This document shows, piece after piece, positions 44,088 to 50,704 of a stretch of DNA of 64,000 nucleotides. The position numbers were made by a program, and so were the translations under genes. Numbering within the stretch: the stretch's first letter is position 1; each line of letters opens with the position of its first letter. The DNA lies in the NCBI RefSeq assembly GCF_001602525.1, contig NZ_LSYT01000005.1:310001-374000 (forward strand). Direction: 5' to 3'. The stretch is from Flavobacterium chilense. Lineage in GTDB: Bacteria; Bacteroidota; Bacteroidia; Flavobacteriales; Flavobacteriaceae. Under the pieces are notes generated by a model that did no database searches, was not told the origin of the DNA, and saw nothing but the letters and a program-made list of their open reading frames with translations.

Positions 44088-44495
44088 ATGAAAAAGATTT
44101 TAAAATTAAGTTTAGTATGTGCAGTGCTTTTTTCAGGATTAAGCACTTATGCAATTGACGGGAATGAAGATTTTAATCTTCATGTATTAAAAGCTAATGG
44201 AAAGCTTATTACGTTTGCTCTTAACAAGGTACACAAAGCTAACCTGGCGATATACGATAAAGACGATAATTTAATTTATTCTGAAAGTGCTTCAGGTAAA
44301 GACGGAATTTTGAGAACTTTTAGCTTAGAGGAGTTTCCGGAAGGAACTTACTTTTTAGAAGTTGAAGATAATGTAAAAAAAGTGAGACATGAAATTACCA
44401 TTACTGATGATGCTACTTTATTATCAAGAAAAGCAATTTCATCAGTTTACAAAGCAGGGTTTTCTGCAAAAAATACAAGCGTAGCAGTACGCTAA
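44088..44495 (+). CDS. Small secreted protein, paralog 2
   Basis: A 135-residue close paralog of the preceding gene. Signal peptide ends STYA; IDGNEDFNLHVLKANGKLITFALN is nearly identical, only the glycine-asparagine stretch is shorter. The core IYDKDDNLIYSESASGKDGILRTFSLEEF and GTYFLEVEDNVKKVRHEITI are conserved, as is the tail KAGFSAKNTSVAVR. The duplication covers the promoter region, coding region and 3' flank (offset about 1009-1010), so it is a tandem gene duplication of a whole transcription unit. Function unknown, probably envelope-located or exported. Confidence 0.85.
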   Translation: MKKILKLSLVCAVLFSGLSTYAIDGNEDFNLHVLKANGKLITFALNKVHKANLAIYDKDDNLIYSESASGKDGILRTFSLEEFPEGTYFLEVEDNVKKVRHEITITDDATLLSRKAISSVYKAGFSAKNTSVAVR

Positions 44496-44500
44496 AAAAG

Positions 44501-44520
44501 TTATACTGCATACAGTATAA
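44501..44520 (+). ncRNA. Conserved 3' hairpin, copy 2
   Basis: TTATACTG (44501-44508) pairs with CAGTATAA (44513-44520) around CATA, immediately behind the stop codon. The last stem pair is G-C where copy 1 has T-A. GAGGTTAGATAGTTAGTAAA follows in both copies. Confidence 0.55.
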
Positions 44521-44557
44521 AAGTGAGGTTAGATAGTTAGTAAAAACTTACGTTTTA

Positions 44558-44594
44558 AAACAGCTCTTTGTGGTTATTGAGCTGTTTTTTTTAT
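44558..44594 (+). terminator. Terminator of paralog 2
   Basis: AAACAGCTC (44558-44566) pairs perfectly with GAGCTGTTT (44579-44587), followed by T. Confidence 0.88.
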
Positions 44595-44789
44595 GTCTTT
44601 TTTTTAATGAGATCATTTTGAAGTTCATTTTTACAAAATAATTCTTAATAAATATAAACAACTGGTTTTTAAATCATTAAAAAAATCAAATTAAAAACAT
44701 CCGTAAACCCAGTAATTACGTACATTGTTCAAACAAAAGACACAATGATCTTTAATTCAGCAATTTAAACATTAAAAAAAGTATTTTTT

Positions 44790-44822
44790 TTGCATAAAAT
44801 TAAATTTCTATTTGTAGTTTTG
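44790..44822 (+). promoter_or_regulatory. Promoter of the third secreted paralog
   Basis: TTG (44790-44792) and TAGTTTTG (44815-44822), an exact TAnnTTTG, separated by 22 bases. The 34-base element of paralogs 1 and 2 is missing here, so this paralog should be regulated differently. Confidence 0.6.
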
Positions 44823-44859
44823 GGCGTTCCAAAAATAGTAATTAACAATTAAAAAAAGC

Positions 44860-45246
44860 ATGACAAATTTTACGAGAATGGGCTTAGTTGTTGCCGTATT
44901 TTTAACAACAATCTTTACGTATGCAATTGATGGAAAAGGTGATTATATTTTGAATATAAAAACCGGAAACGGAAAAGTAGTTAGTTTTAACTTCAACACC
45001 GTTGAAAAATCAATTTTTACTATCTACGATGAAAATAATAATTTAGTGTACACTGGCGAATCTGCTACTAACAAATTAGAAATTTCAAAAACAATAAGTT
45101 TAGAAGATTTTCCAGCAGGAACTTATGTTTTAGAGGTAAAAGAAAATGGTAAAGTTGCGAAACACCAAATTGCGGTTTCAGCGAAGAAAACAAAAACTGT
45201 TAAGTTAGACGAGTCTGTAAACGAAAGTCCTTCGTTTCGTCGTTAA
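44860..45246 (+). CDS. Small secreted protein, divergent paralog 3
   Basis: A 128-residue more distant relative of the two preceding genes. It keeps the signal peptide end FTYA followed by IDGKGDYILNIKTGNGKVVSFNFN, the IYDENNNLVYTGE turn and SLEDFPAGTYVLEVKENGKVAKHQI. The C-terminal tail is basic and different (KKTKTVKLDESVNESPSFRR). It has a standard promoter rather than the shared element. Function unknown. A terminator at 45271 closes it. Confidence 0.82.
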   Translation: MTNFTRMGLVVAVFLTTIFTYAIDGKGDYILNIKTGNGKVVSFNFNTVEKSIFTIYDENNNLVYTGESATNKLEISKTISLEDFPAGTYVLEVKENGKVAKHQIAVSAKKTKTVKLDESVNESPSFRR

Positions 45247-45270
45247 TTGTTTTTTACATTACAATTAAAA

Positions 45271-45297
45271 AGCATCGGTTGCGGCTGATGCTTTTTT
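45271..45297 (+). terminator. Terminator of paralog 3
   Basis: AGCATC (45271-45276) pairs with GATGCT (45286-45291), with flanking A and T runs extending the stem. Confidence 0.82.
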
Positions 45298-45301
45298 TAT
45301 G

Positions 45302-45910
45302 TTAAAATTTAAAATGAAATTCATTTTCTGGTGGCGGATTACCATTATTCCATTCTAAAGTTATGAATTTAGAGGTGTGTTCCCTCATATCATCATACCC
45401 ATCAAGCAAAATTGCTGAACCCCCATCTTTAACCGCATCCTTTACCATTTTAAAGGCAAGCTCAGTTCCTTGCGAATCCAATGCTGGCAGGTCAAATATT
45501 ATATCTTTTGTTTTTGAAAGAGCCGCATACAAAGTTAAAAGCTTTCGTACAGTTCCTGGCAACCTTTCTATTTTAGTTTCTTTTTTAATCCATTCATCTT
45601 CAAATATTTTATTAGAAAAATGACTTCTGGGATTTGCATTTTTCCTAAGGTATATTCCAACTGTTAAAGGAAAAAAAGTATCTCTAAAATATGATCTTCT
45701 AAAATACTCAACAAATCTCATCTTTCGATAAAGGATCACATTTTCATGTTTAATTTTACCGCAAAAAATATCCCTGAGCAATATCTCGGTATCATATAAA
45801 TGTTTTCCGTTGTATAAGTACAAAACAACAACTTCGCCTTCATACAAAACAAAAGGCGGTATATAAAAAGTATCTGTTTTAATTCCTTTATTTTCTAGTA
45901 CAATTTTCAT
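45302..45910 (-). CDS. Degenerate ABC-ATPase-like protein
   Basis: A 202-residue cytosolic protein. The C-terminal half reads like the second half of an ABC ATPase: LPGTVRKLLTLYAALSKTKD in place of the LSGGQ signature helix, then IIFDLPALDSQG in place of Walker B and D-loop, and a GGSAILLDGYDD strand in place of the switch region. The N-terminal half has no Walker A P-loop; the expected place reads LRDIFCGKIKHENVILY. It therefore probably cannot bind ATP in the usual way. Stand-alone gene with no permease beside it. Function unknown. It might be an evolved subunit or regulator. Confidence 0.72.
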   Translation of the reverse strand: MKIVLENKGIKTDTFYIPPFVLYEGEVVVLYLYNGKHLYDTEILLRDIFCGKIKHENVILYRKMRFVEYFRRSYFRDTFFPLTVGIYLRKNANPRSHFSNKIFEDEWIKKETKIERLPGTVRKLLTLYAALSKTKDIIFDLPALDSQGTELAFKMVKDAVKDGGSAILLDGYDDMREHTSKFITLEWNNGNPPPENEFHFKF

Positions 45911-45948
45911 TATCGCGCTAAGATTTGTTTTTTGCCTTAAAATTGAAA

Positions 45949-45974
45949 AGCACCAACCGTGGCTGATGCTTTTT
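45949..45974 (-). terminator. Terminator of the XRE regulator gene
   Basis: On the minus strand AGCATCAGCC folds on GGTTGGTGCT (45950-45971) with several G-T pairs, then TTTTCAATTTT. The loop sequence resembles the terminator at 45271, suggesting copied terminators. Confidence 0.6.
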
Positions 45975-45999
45975 TATAAATAAATCTGTCTCGAAAATA

Positions 46000-46407
46000 T
46001 TATTTCCCTTGAAGTAATTTTTCCAGATATTCGATTTTATCTTGTTCCGCTTTAAGCAAACGCTCGTAAAGCTTTTTATTTTCGTCTACAGTTTCCATTA
46101 ATTTATCTAATGGATTGAATGTACAATTAGTAAGTCCGAAATAATTGTTAGGACTTTCATTAAAAGTATTAAAATAGTTTATCACACCTTCTTCTGAAAA
46201 ATTTTTAATTGCTTCAACGGTTACACCAAGTGCTTTTGCGACTTCAATAAGTCTTTCTTCTTCTATAGTTTCGCTGTTTTCGATAGCAGATATTGTTTGC
46301 TGACTTATTCCCAAAGCCTGTGCCAAAGCTTCCTGTTTCATATCACGAAGTTCACGAATACGGCTGATCTTGCGCCCTATATGATTTGGTTTTGTTAATG
46401 TGCTCAT
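46000..46407 (-). CDS. XRE-family helix-turn-helix regulator
   Basis: A 135-residue regulator with an N-terminal Cro/CI-type helix-turn-helix (residues 10-65: IGRKISRIRELRDMKQEALAQ, LGISQQTISAIENSE, IEVAKALGVTVEAIKNF). A short linker (NYFNTFNESPNNYFGLTNCTFNPLD) and a C-terminal coiled coil (MDKLMETVDENKKLYERLL ... YLEKLLQGK) follow, likely for dimerisation. This layout is common in Bacteroidota. The promoter puts transcription at or next to the ATG, so the message is likely leaderless. A palindrome at 46474 may be its operator. Confidence 0.88.
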   Translation of the reverse strand: MSTLTKPNHIGRKISRIRELRDMKQEALAQALGISQQTISAIENSETIEEERLIEVAKALGVTVEAIKNFSEEGVINYFNTFNESPNNYFGLTNCTFNPLDKLMETVDENKKLYERLLKAEQDKIEYLEKLLQGK

Positions 46408-46411
46408 AATT

Positions 46412-46443
46412 CAAAGATAATAATTAAGTGTGAAAAACCTCAA
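46412..46443 (-). promoter_or_regulatory. Promoter of the XRE regulator
   Basis: On the minus strand TTG, a 21-base spacer and TATCTTTG (46412-46419), an exact -7 element ending 4 bases before the ATG at 46407. It predicts a leaderless transcript. Confidence 0.6.
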
Positions 46444-46473
46444 CTGGTAAAAAACTTATTTCGTCTGTTCAGA

Positions 46474-46495
46474 TACCAACCAAAACGGTTTGGTA
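46474..46495. promoter_or_regulatory. Palindrome between the XRE gene and 46605 (candidate operator)
   Basis: TACCAACC (46474-46481) and GGTTTGGTA (46487-46495) form arms with one bulged base. It is about 30 bases upstream of the XRE -33 element, in the divergent gap, a fitting place for an XRE-type operator. Confidence 0.45.
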
Positions 46496-46604
46496 CGATA
46501 CAATCTATTTCTTCCTTCGCTGAATCAAACAAAAGTACACTTTTTCTTATAATAAAATAATAAAAGTCTAACTGTAAAACGATAAATAACTAAAAATATA
46601 CGCC

Positions 46605-46928
46605 ATGGAAACCAATGAAACCAAAAAGCTGAATTATCTTAAAGAATTAGCCTCCAGATATTGCAATACTTTAACTACGTCTAAGGACAAAACCGAAACT
46701 TATACCGCTCAAATTAAAGTAGCAAATTATTTTGAGTTAGGCTGCATGATTACCGAAACACTAAAATTATGCATTGCAGCATTAGAACAAGATGCACATC
46801 AGGTTTCGAGTACAATTAAATATTCGCCTATTAATGTGGCTCTTATTTTAGAAATGGTGTTAGCAATGTTTCCTTTGGATGAATTTGAGTTGATAACAGA
46901 AATTAATGAGGCGTTGGTTGGGGAATAA
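46605..46928 (+). CDS. Small helical hypothetical protein
   Basis: A 107-residue protein, mostly helical and without signal peptide (LNYLKELASRYCNTLTTSKD, FELGCMITETLKLCIAALEQD). No family was recognised. It is divergent from the XRE regulator across a 197-base gap holding a palindrome, so it may be its target. ATG at 46605. Confidence 0.65.
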   Translation: METNETKKLNYLKELASRYCNTLTTSKDKTETYTAQIKVANYFELGCMITETLKLCIAALEQDAHQVSSTIKYSPINVALILEMVLAMFPLDEFELITEINEALVGE

Positions 46929-46969
46929 TGTTTTTCTAAAGAATATGTGTTTAAAATTTAATCGCAATA

Positions 46970-47022
46970 TTGTCATTTCGACAAAGGAGAAATCTTCGCA
47001 AGTAACTCTACATTCACTATTA
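46970..47022. repeat. Fragment of a TGTCATTTCGAC-type interspersed repeat
   Basis: TTGTCATTTCGACAAAGGAG followed by AAATCTTCGCAAGTAACTCT. I recognise this wording from repeated Flavobacterium intergenic elements. It lies at the edge of the Hcp/immunity region. Confidence 0.6.
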
Positions 47023-47085
47023 GTAGTATAGAAAACTTTATTATCTATTTTATTTATTAGATTGATAACATCAGTTCTGAAATCA

Positions 47086-47871
47086 TCAAAAACTGTAAAA
47101 CCATTTTGAGTTTTTCTTGTCAATTAAACTATAATTAAACAAATCATCATAATGACGCTCATAATTTTGTTCGTTTTTTGTTGGTCTAACCTTAATATAT
47201 TGCTTTTCTTTGACAAACTTATTACCTCGCAAGCTATACAAATTAATTTTTGTTTCTTTTTTCCTCCAATCTATAAAATCTAAATTACCATCAAAATTAA
47301 AATCACCAAAACAGTTTAGGGTAATTTCCGGACAATCAATAAAAGCAAAACTTTTCGCCACTTTATCGTTTTTAATCTCAAGTAAAATCAAATGATAATA
47401 CAAAACATTATTAAAAAAGCGACGTTCAGTAACGCGAAAAACAGCAAATTCTCTATTATTAAATGTAAACGTATAATAATCTTCAAATTTTACATAGGTT
47501 TGATATTTTACTGAACTGTTGATTGCATTAATGAATAAAGAATCTAAATTTATTTTATTATTTATATACAATAAGTATTCGGTCTGGTTATTGACCTGAT
47601 TCTCTTGTATCGAATCATTACATACATGAAAAATAGGTGGACTTTCATTAATTTTAATATCAATTAAATTTGATTTGTGAACTGTCTTTGCCATTCCAAA
47701 AGCGGGAAGTATATCATATGCATTTTTAGCCTTCATAAGACTCAACTCATGATTCATAAATTTTATAGGATGACTTTTAAGTTTGCTATAATCAAATTTT
47801 TGAGCATATCCATAATTCGATAAGAGTAAAAATAAAATTATACTATTTAATATTTTTTGCTTCTTTTTCAT
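47086..47871 (-). CDS. Secreted protein, candidate immunity protein
   Basis: A 261-residue protein with a signal peptide (SNYGYAQ, cleavage near residue 23). No family was recognised. It contains FGDFNFDGNLDFIDWRKKET, a D-x-D-x-N-x-D calcium-loop-like motif of FG-GAP type (about residue 205). It lies directly behind an effector-tip remnant, whose shifted frame ends inside its first codons, and belongs to a run of exported proteins behind an Hcp-toxin fusion. A role as periplasmic immunity protein is inferred from this position only. The TTG at 47880 is rejected in favour of ATG 47871. Confidence 0.7.
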   Translation of the reverse strand: MKKKQKILNSIILFLLLSNYGYAQKFDYSKLKSHPIKFMNHELSLMKAKNAYDILPAFGMAKTVHKSNLIDIKINESPPIFHVCNDSIQENQVNNQTEYLLYINNKINLDSLFINAINSSVKYQTYVKFEDYYTFTFNNREFAVFRVTERRFFNNVLYYHLILLEIKNDKVAKSFAFIDCPEITLNCFGDFNFDGNLDFIDWRKKETKINLYSLRGNKFVKEKQYIKVRPTKNEQNYERHYDDLFNYSLIDKKNSKWFYSF

Positions 47872-48012
47872 AATCTTCAATCGTTCTTAAAAGATCTACT
47901 CCTGTTTTTTCAAGAGATTTACCCTCTTTTATCCTGAAAAAAATACACTTTGCCTTTATAATTAGAATTAAACATTGTACAATATGAACAATCTTCTAAG
48001 TGCTTTTTTAGA
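47843..48012 (-). pseudogene. Remnant of an Hcp-type effector C-terminus, frameshifted
   Basis: The minus strand reads LEDCSYCTMFNSNYKGKVYF, clearly like GTYCTMSDNKYKGKSVFF in the intact Hcp-effector (residues 258-274). After a run of seven T the frame must shift by one, then continues RIKEGKSLEKTGVDLLRTI and DYEKEAKNIK to a stop at 47843-47845. No start codon or Hcp part remains. It sits between two exported protein genes, as the intact effector sits before its own. A broken effector tip is the best reading. Confidence 0.75.
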
Positions 48013-48531
48013 TCAATTTAAAGATTCACCTGAACAAGTTTTATCTTTCAGACTTTTTATTTTATACTTCTTGAATTTTAAGATTTCATTTACCTGGTAA
48101 TCTTCAAAATAATCTATATTTTTTTTTACGATGGGTACAGGCTTAATTTCTATTAAAAGTCCCAATTCATACCATATATAAGGACCATTGTATCCATCAT
48201 AATGTGGATAGATGTATAAATATTCTTTATTATTAAGAGTAAAAAATAATAATGATTCATAATATAGAATGTTCTTAAAACAGTGAAGTAATTGTTTTCC
48301 CATAAATACCTTATCATCTATAAAATATAATCTCAATTTTAATTTGTTTTTAAAAAAGAGAGTGTCAAACGGATAATAATCTACCATTGTTATACCATCC
48401 ACGACTTTTCTTTTATTTACTAAAGATTTATTAAAAGTCGAAGAGTATTTAATTATTTCATTTTTCTTTTGTGAGAATGAATTAAAATGCATTAACATTA
48501 AAAAGATTAAAAAATAACTACTTTTTTTCAA
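48013..48531 (-). CDS. Secreted protein, candidate immunity protein
   Basis: A protein of about 172 residues if started at the TTG at 48531 (MKKSSYFLIFLMLMHFNSFS as signal peptide). The frame is open to an ATG at 48615, but the extra residues (MVMYVVRKITIGKQLVQNIED) would hide the signal peptide and may be leftover effector coding sequence. The mature part is rich in Y, K and F (FTLNNKEYLYIYPHYDGYNGPYIWYELG). No family recognised. It lies in the Hcp-effector downstream cluster. Confidence 0.6.
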   Translation of the reverse strand: MKKSSYFLIFLMLMHFNSFSQKKNEIIKYSSTFNKSLVNKRKVVDGITMVDYYPFDTLFFKNKLKLRLYFIDDKVFMGKQLLHCFKNILYYESLLFFTLNNKEYLYIYPHYDGYNGPYIWYELGLLIEIKPVPIVKKNIDYFEDYQVNEILKFKKYKIKSLKDKTCSGESLN

Positions 48532-48644
48532 ACCAAATTTTAATAAATTAATGTCTTCTATATTTTGAACCAACTGTTTCCCAATAGTGATCTTTCTGAC
48601 TACATACATAACCATATACAGTTTAATCTTCTCTAAATTTTTAA

Positions 48645-49277
48645 TTAAAATTTATAGCTATTAGGAACACATATCCTTCTGGTTGAATCAATTCTACATT
48701 TTATAGAATTTTTCGAATCATAAACAAATTTTTTATTTTTGAACTCAAAGTATTGTATTGAATCTATGTCATTACTTAATATAAATAATTTTCCTTTATT
48801 TATACCAAGACTTGTAGCAACACCAGAATCCCATCCTGTAAAAGGGATATATAGTTTGTTTTTAGAAAATAATATAATCAAATTAAAGGTTTTAGAATTT
48901 AAGTTAAGCCCATTTGATGTGTATAATTTTAATAAATAAAAAGTTCCTTCTTTGTTCTTAAACGACTCCATATTCAGTAAATCATAGTTATAGTTTATAT
49001 TATTTCTTATGCCTACTTTGTCATTGATTAGATATTTCGTTTTTTCAAATAATATATAATTACCATTTTTAATATCCTTTTTCGTTAATACTAATGTTGC
49101 TTTGCTATTAATTTTTATCTTAACGTTGTCTTTAGTATCTATTTCAACGTATTTACAAATTTTGGTATAAATTGGTATTGAAATCAAGTCATTGAGTCCC
49201 TCGTCAAGGCATCTCCAATCCTCTTGAAAATTAAATGGAAAAATAAATAGTAGAGTTGTAAATAAGTATTTAATCAT
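48645..49277 (-). CDS. Secreted protein, likely cognate immunity protein of the Hcp-effector
   Basis: A 210-residue protein with an N-terminal hydrophobic signal (MIKYLFTTLLFIFPFNFQED). The mature part is K/N/I-rich and beta-like, with two cysteines near 23 and 41 and another pair near 195-204 (IKCRIDSTRRICVP). It starts 4 bases behind the stop of the Hcp-toxin fusion, so the two are co-translated in effect. A periplasmic protein next to an effector predicted to act on peptidoglycan fits an immunity role. No family was recognised, so this is contextual. Confidence 0.72.
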   Translation of the reverse strand: MIKYLFTTLLFIFPFNFQEDWRCLDEGLNDLISIPIYTKICKYVEIDTKDNVKIKINSKATLVLTKKDIKNGNYILFEKTKYLINDKVGIRNNINYNYDLLNMESFKNKEGTFYLLKLYTSNGLNLNSKTFNLIILFSKNKLYIPFTGWDSGVATSLGINKGKLFILSNDIDSIQYFEFKNKKFVYDSKNSIKCRIDSTRRICVPNSYKF

Positions 49278-49281
49278 GATT

Positions 49282-50466
49282 TCAGGATTTTTTTCTATTT
49301 AGTCTGTCAATATCTGCTTGTAGACGTGTGTCAAGAAAAAGGTGACTATATTTAGATGTTCCATCTTTTCTTAACACCTTATCCTTGCCAAGTTTTTTGA
49401 CCTGTCTTTCGTATGATTCATCAGCTGGGGTAAGTTTTTCCCCTTTTACGATTTCATTTTTATAAAGATAGTTACGATACCCTAACCATTGTGTTGCATT
49501 TGGAGTTGGGTCTGTAGTGATTCCTCTTTGTTGATCCATAACAGCCTTAATGACAGTATCTGCATTTTTTAGCTCATTAAGGTCATTTAAATCAATTCGG
49601 GCTTTAGCAAAATCATCATAATTTTCATAACCAGTTTTACCTGAAAAAAATACACTTTTTCCTTTATATTTGTTATCAGACATTGTACAATACGTGCCTT
49701 CCTCTGAAAATCCTTTCCCATGATATCCCCATTTCTTCATATTTTCAATTGTATGTGCATACTCAGTTGCAAATTCTCCCCTTCCTTCTCCAAATATCCA
49801 ATGCGCTCTGTCTAACATTTGCGTATTATTCAATCCATATTTTTCAGTAAAGTTAATAATCTTATCATCTGAAACTTTTTTCCCTTTTTCTATCTCTGAA
49901 AAAGAAGCCTGATCAGTGATGTAAACCTTGTCATCTGTTCCTATTTTTCCAAGATATTTACCTTCTTTTGTGTAAAAATAGCCACTTATATAATTATTAG
50001 GATCTTCTTTCTCTTCTTTTGGTGCATAATAAACCGGTTCTTCTGGTGGTAACCATGACACTTGCCAATGTTTTACCAGATCTTTATCGCTTCCGTAATT
50101 TTGAATAGCAGGCGAAATGGTTAAAACAGTTTGCATGTTTTCTGTTCCATCTGCATAAAAAATCTCCGAAAATTCGACTAAGTAAGCATCTCTAAATTTA
50201 TATTTTCTTATTGGGTTATCTTCATCACCTTTGCTATAAAAGTGAATTTCCCCTTTTTCCATTCTATCTGTTTCTTTCTCAATATTTTTAGTCATATTAT
50301 GCAAGAAAAGATCATCGCTTTCTTGTGTTACAAAACACAAGGTAAGAAGCCCTCCTTCGATATCACTTGACGGAGAATTATCAGACAGCGTATATCTGTA
50401 ATAATTTGTATGTACCCATAGTAGCTCCCGTTCTTCTCCTAAAATAAATAATTTAGCTGATGTCAT
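49282..50466 (-). CDS. Hcp (TssD) fused to a C-terminal toxin-like domain
   Basis: A 394-residue fusion. Residues 1-145 are a Bacteroidota Hcp/TssD: AKLFILGEERELLWVHTNYY, SDIEGGLLTLCFVTQESDD, FYADGTENMQTVLTISPAIQNYG and VKHWQVSWLPP, matching the subtype iii T6SS tube protein. After a charged linker (146-158) comes GYFYTKEGKYLGKIGTDDKV and a catalytic-looking domain at about 215-335 with AHWIFGEGRGEFATEYAHTI. GEGRGE (226-231) resembles the active-site EARGE of SleB-type cell-wall hydrolases. This looks like an effector riding in the T6SS tube, delivered to rival cells. No other T6SS gene is in the window. Enzyme type is inferred from one motif. Confidence 0.83.
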   Translation of the reverse strand: MTSAKLFILGEERELLWVHTNYYRYTLSDNSPSSDIEGGLLTLCFVTQESDDLFLHNMTKNIEKETDRMEKGEIHFYSKGDEDNPIRKYKFRDAYLVEFSEIFYADGTENMQTVLTISPAIQNYGSDKDLVKHWQVSWLPPEEPVYYAPKEEKEDPNNYISGYFYTKEGKYLGKIGTDDKVYITDQASFSEIEKGKKVSDDKIINFTEKYGLNNTQMLDRAHWIFGEGRGEFATEYAHTIENMKKWGYHGKGFSEEGTYCTMSDNKYKGKSVFFSGKTGYENYDDFAKARIDLNDLNELKNADTVIKAVMDQQRGITTDPTPNATQWLGYRNYLYKNEIVKGEKLTPADESYERQVKKLGKDKVLRKDGTSKYSHLFLDTRLQADIDRLNRKKS

Positions 50467-50651
50467 GTTTTTACAGTATCGAATCCAAATAAAAATAAAT
50501 AAAAACTTACACTACAAGAGGATCTATACGGTAATAAAACACCAAAATAAGACAAAAGAACGAAGGCTAAATTATATCATATTCTTGTGCGAAAACTAAT
50601 TTGGTTAACTACAAATTGTAAACAACTAATGGTTTTCTCCAAATAATTCCA

Positions 50652-50679
50652 CAAAAAAACCTCTCATTGCTGAGAGGTT
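50652..50679 (-). terminator. Rho-independent terminator of icmF
   Basis: AACCTCTCA (50658-50666) pairs with TGAGAGGTT (50671-50679); a T run follows on the minus strand. Confidence 0.9.
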
Positions 50680-50704
50680 TTTCTATTATTAGAATCTAAA
50701 AAAA

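Noticed and set aside
46605..50466. Prophage or integrative element
   Set aside because: No integrase, attachment repeats, tRNA or phage structural genes; the Hcp fusion is a T6SS tube protein.
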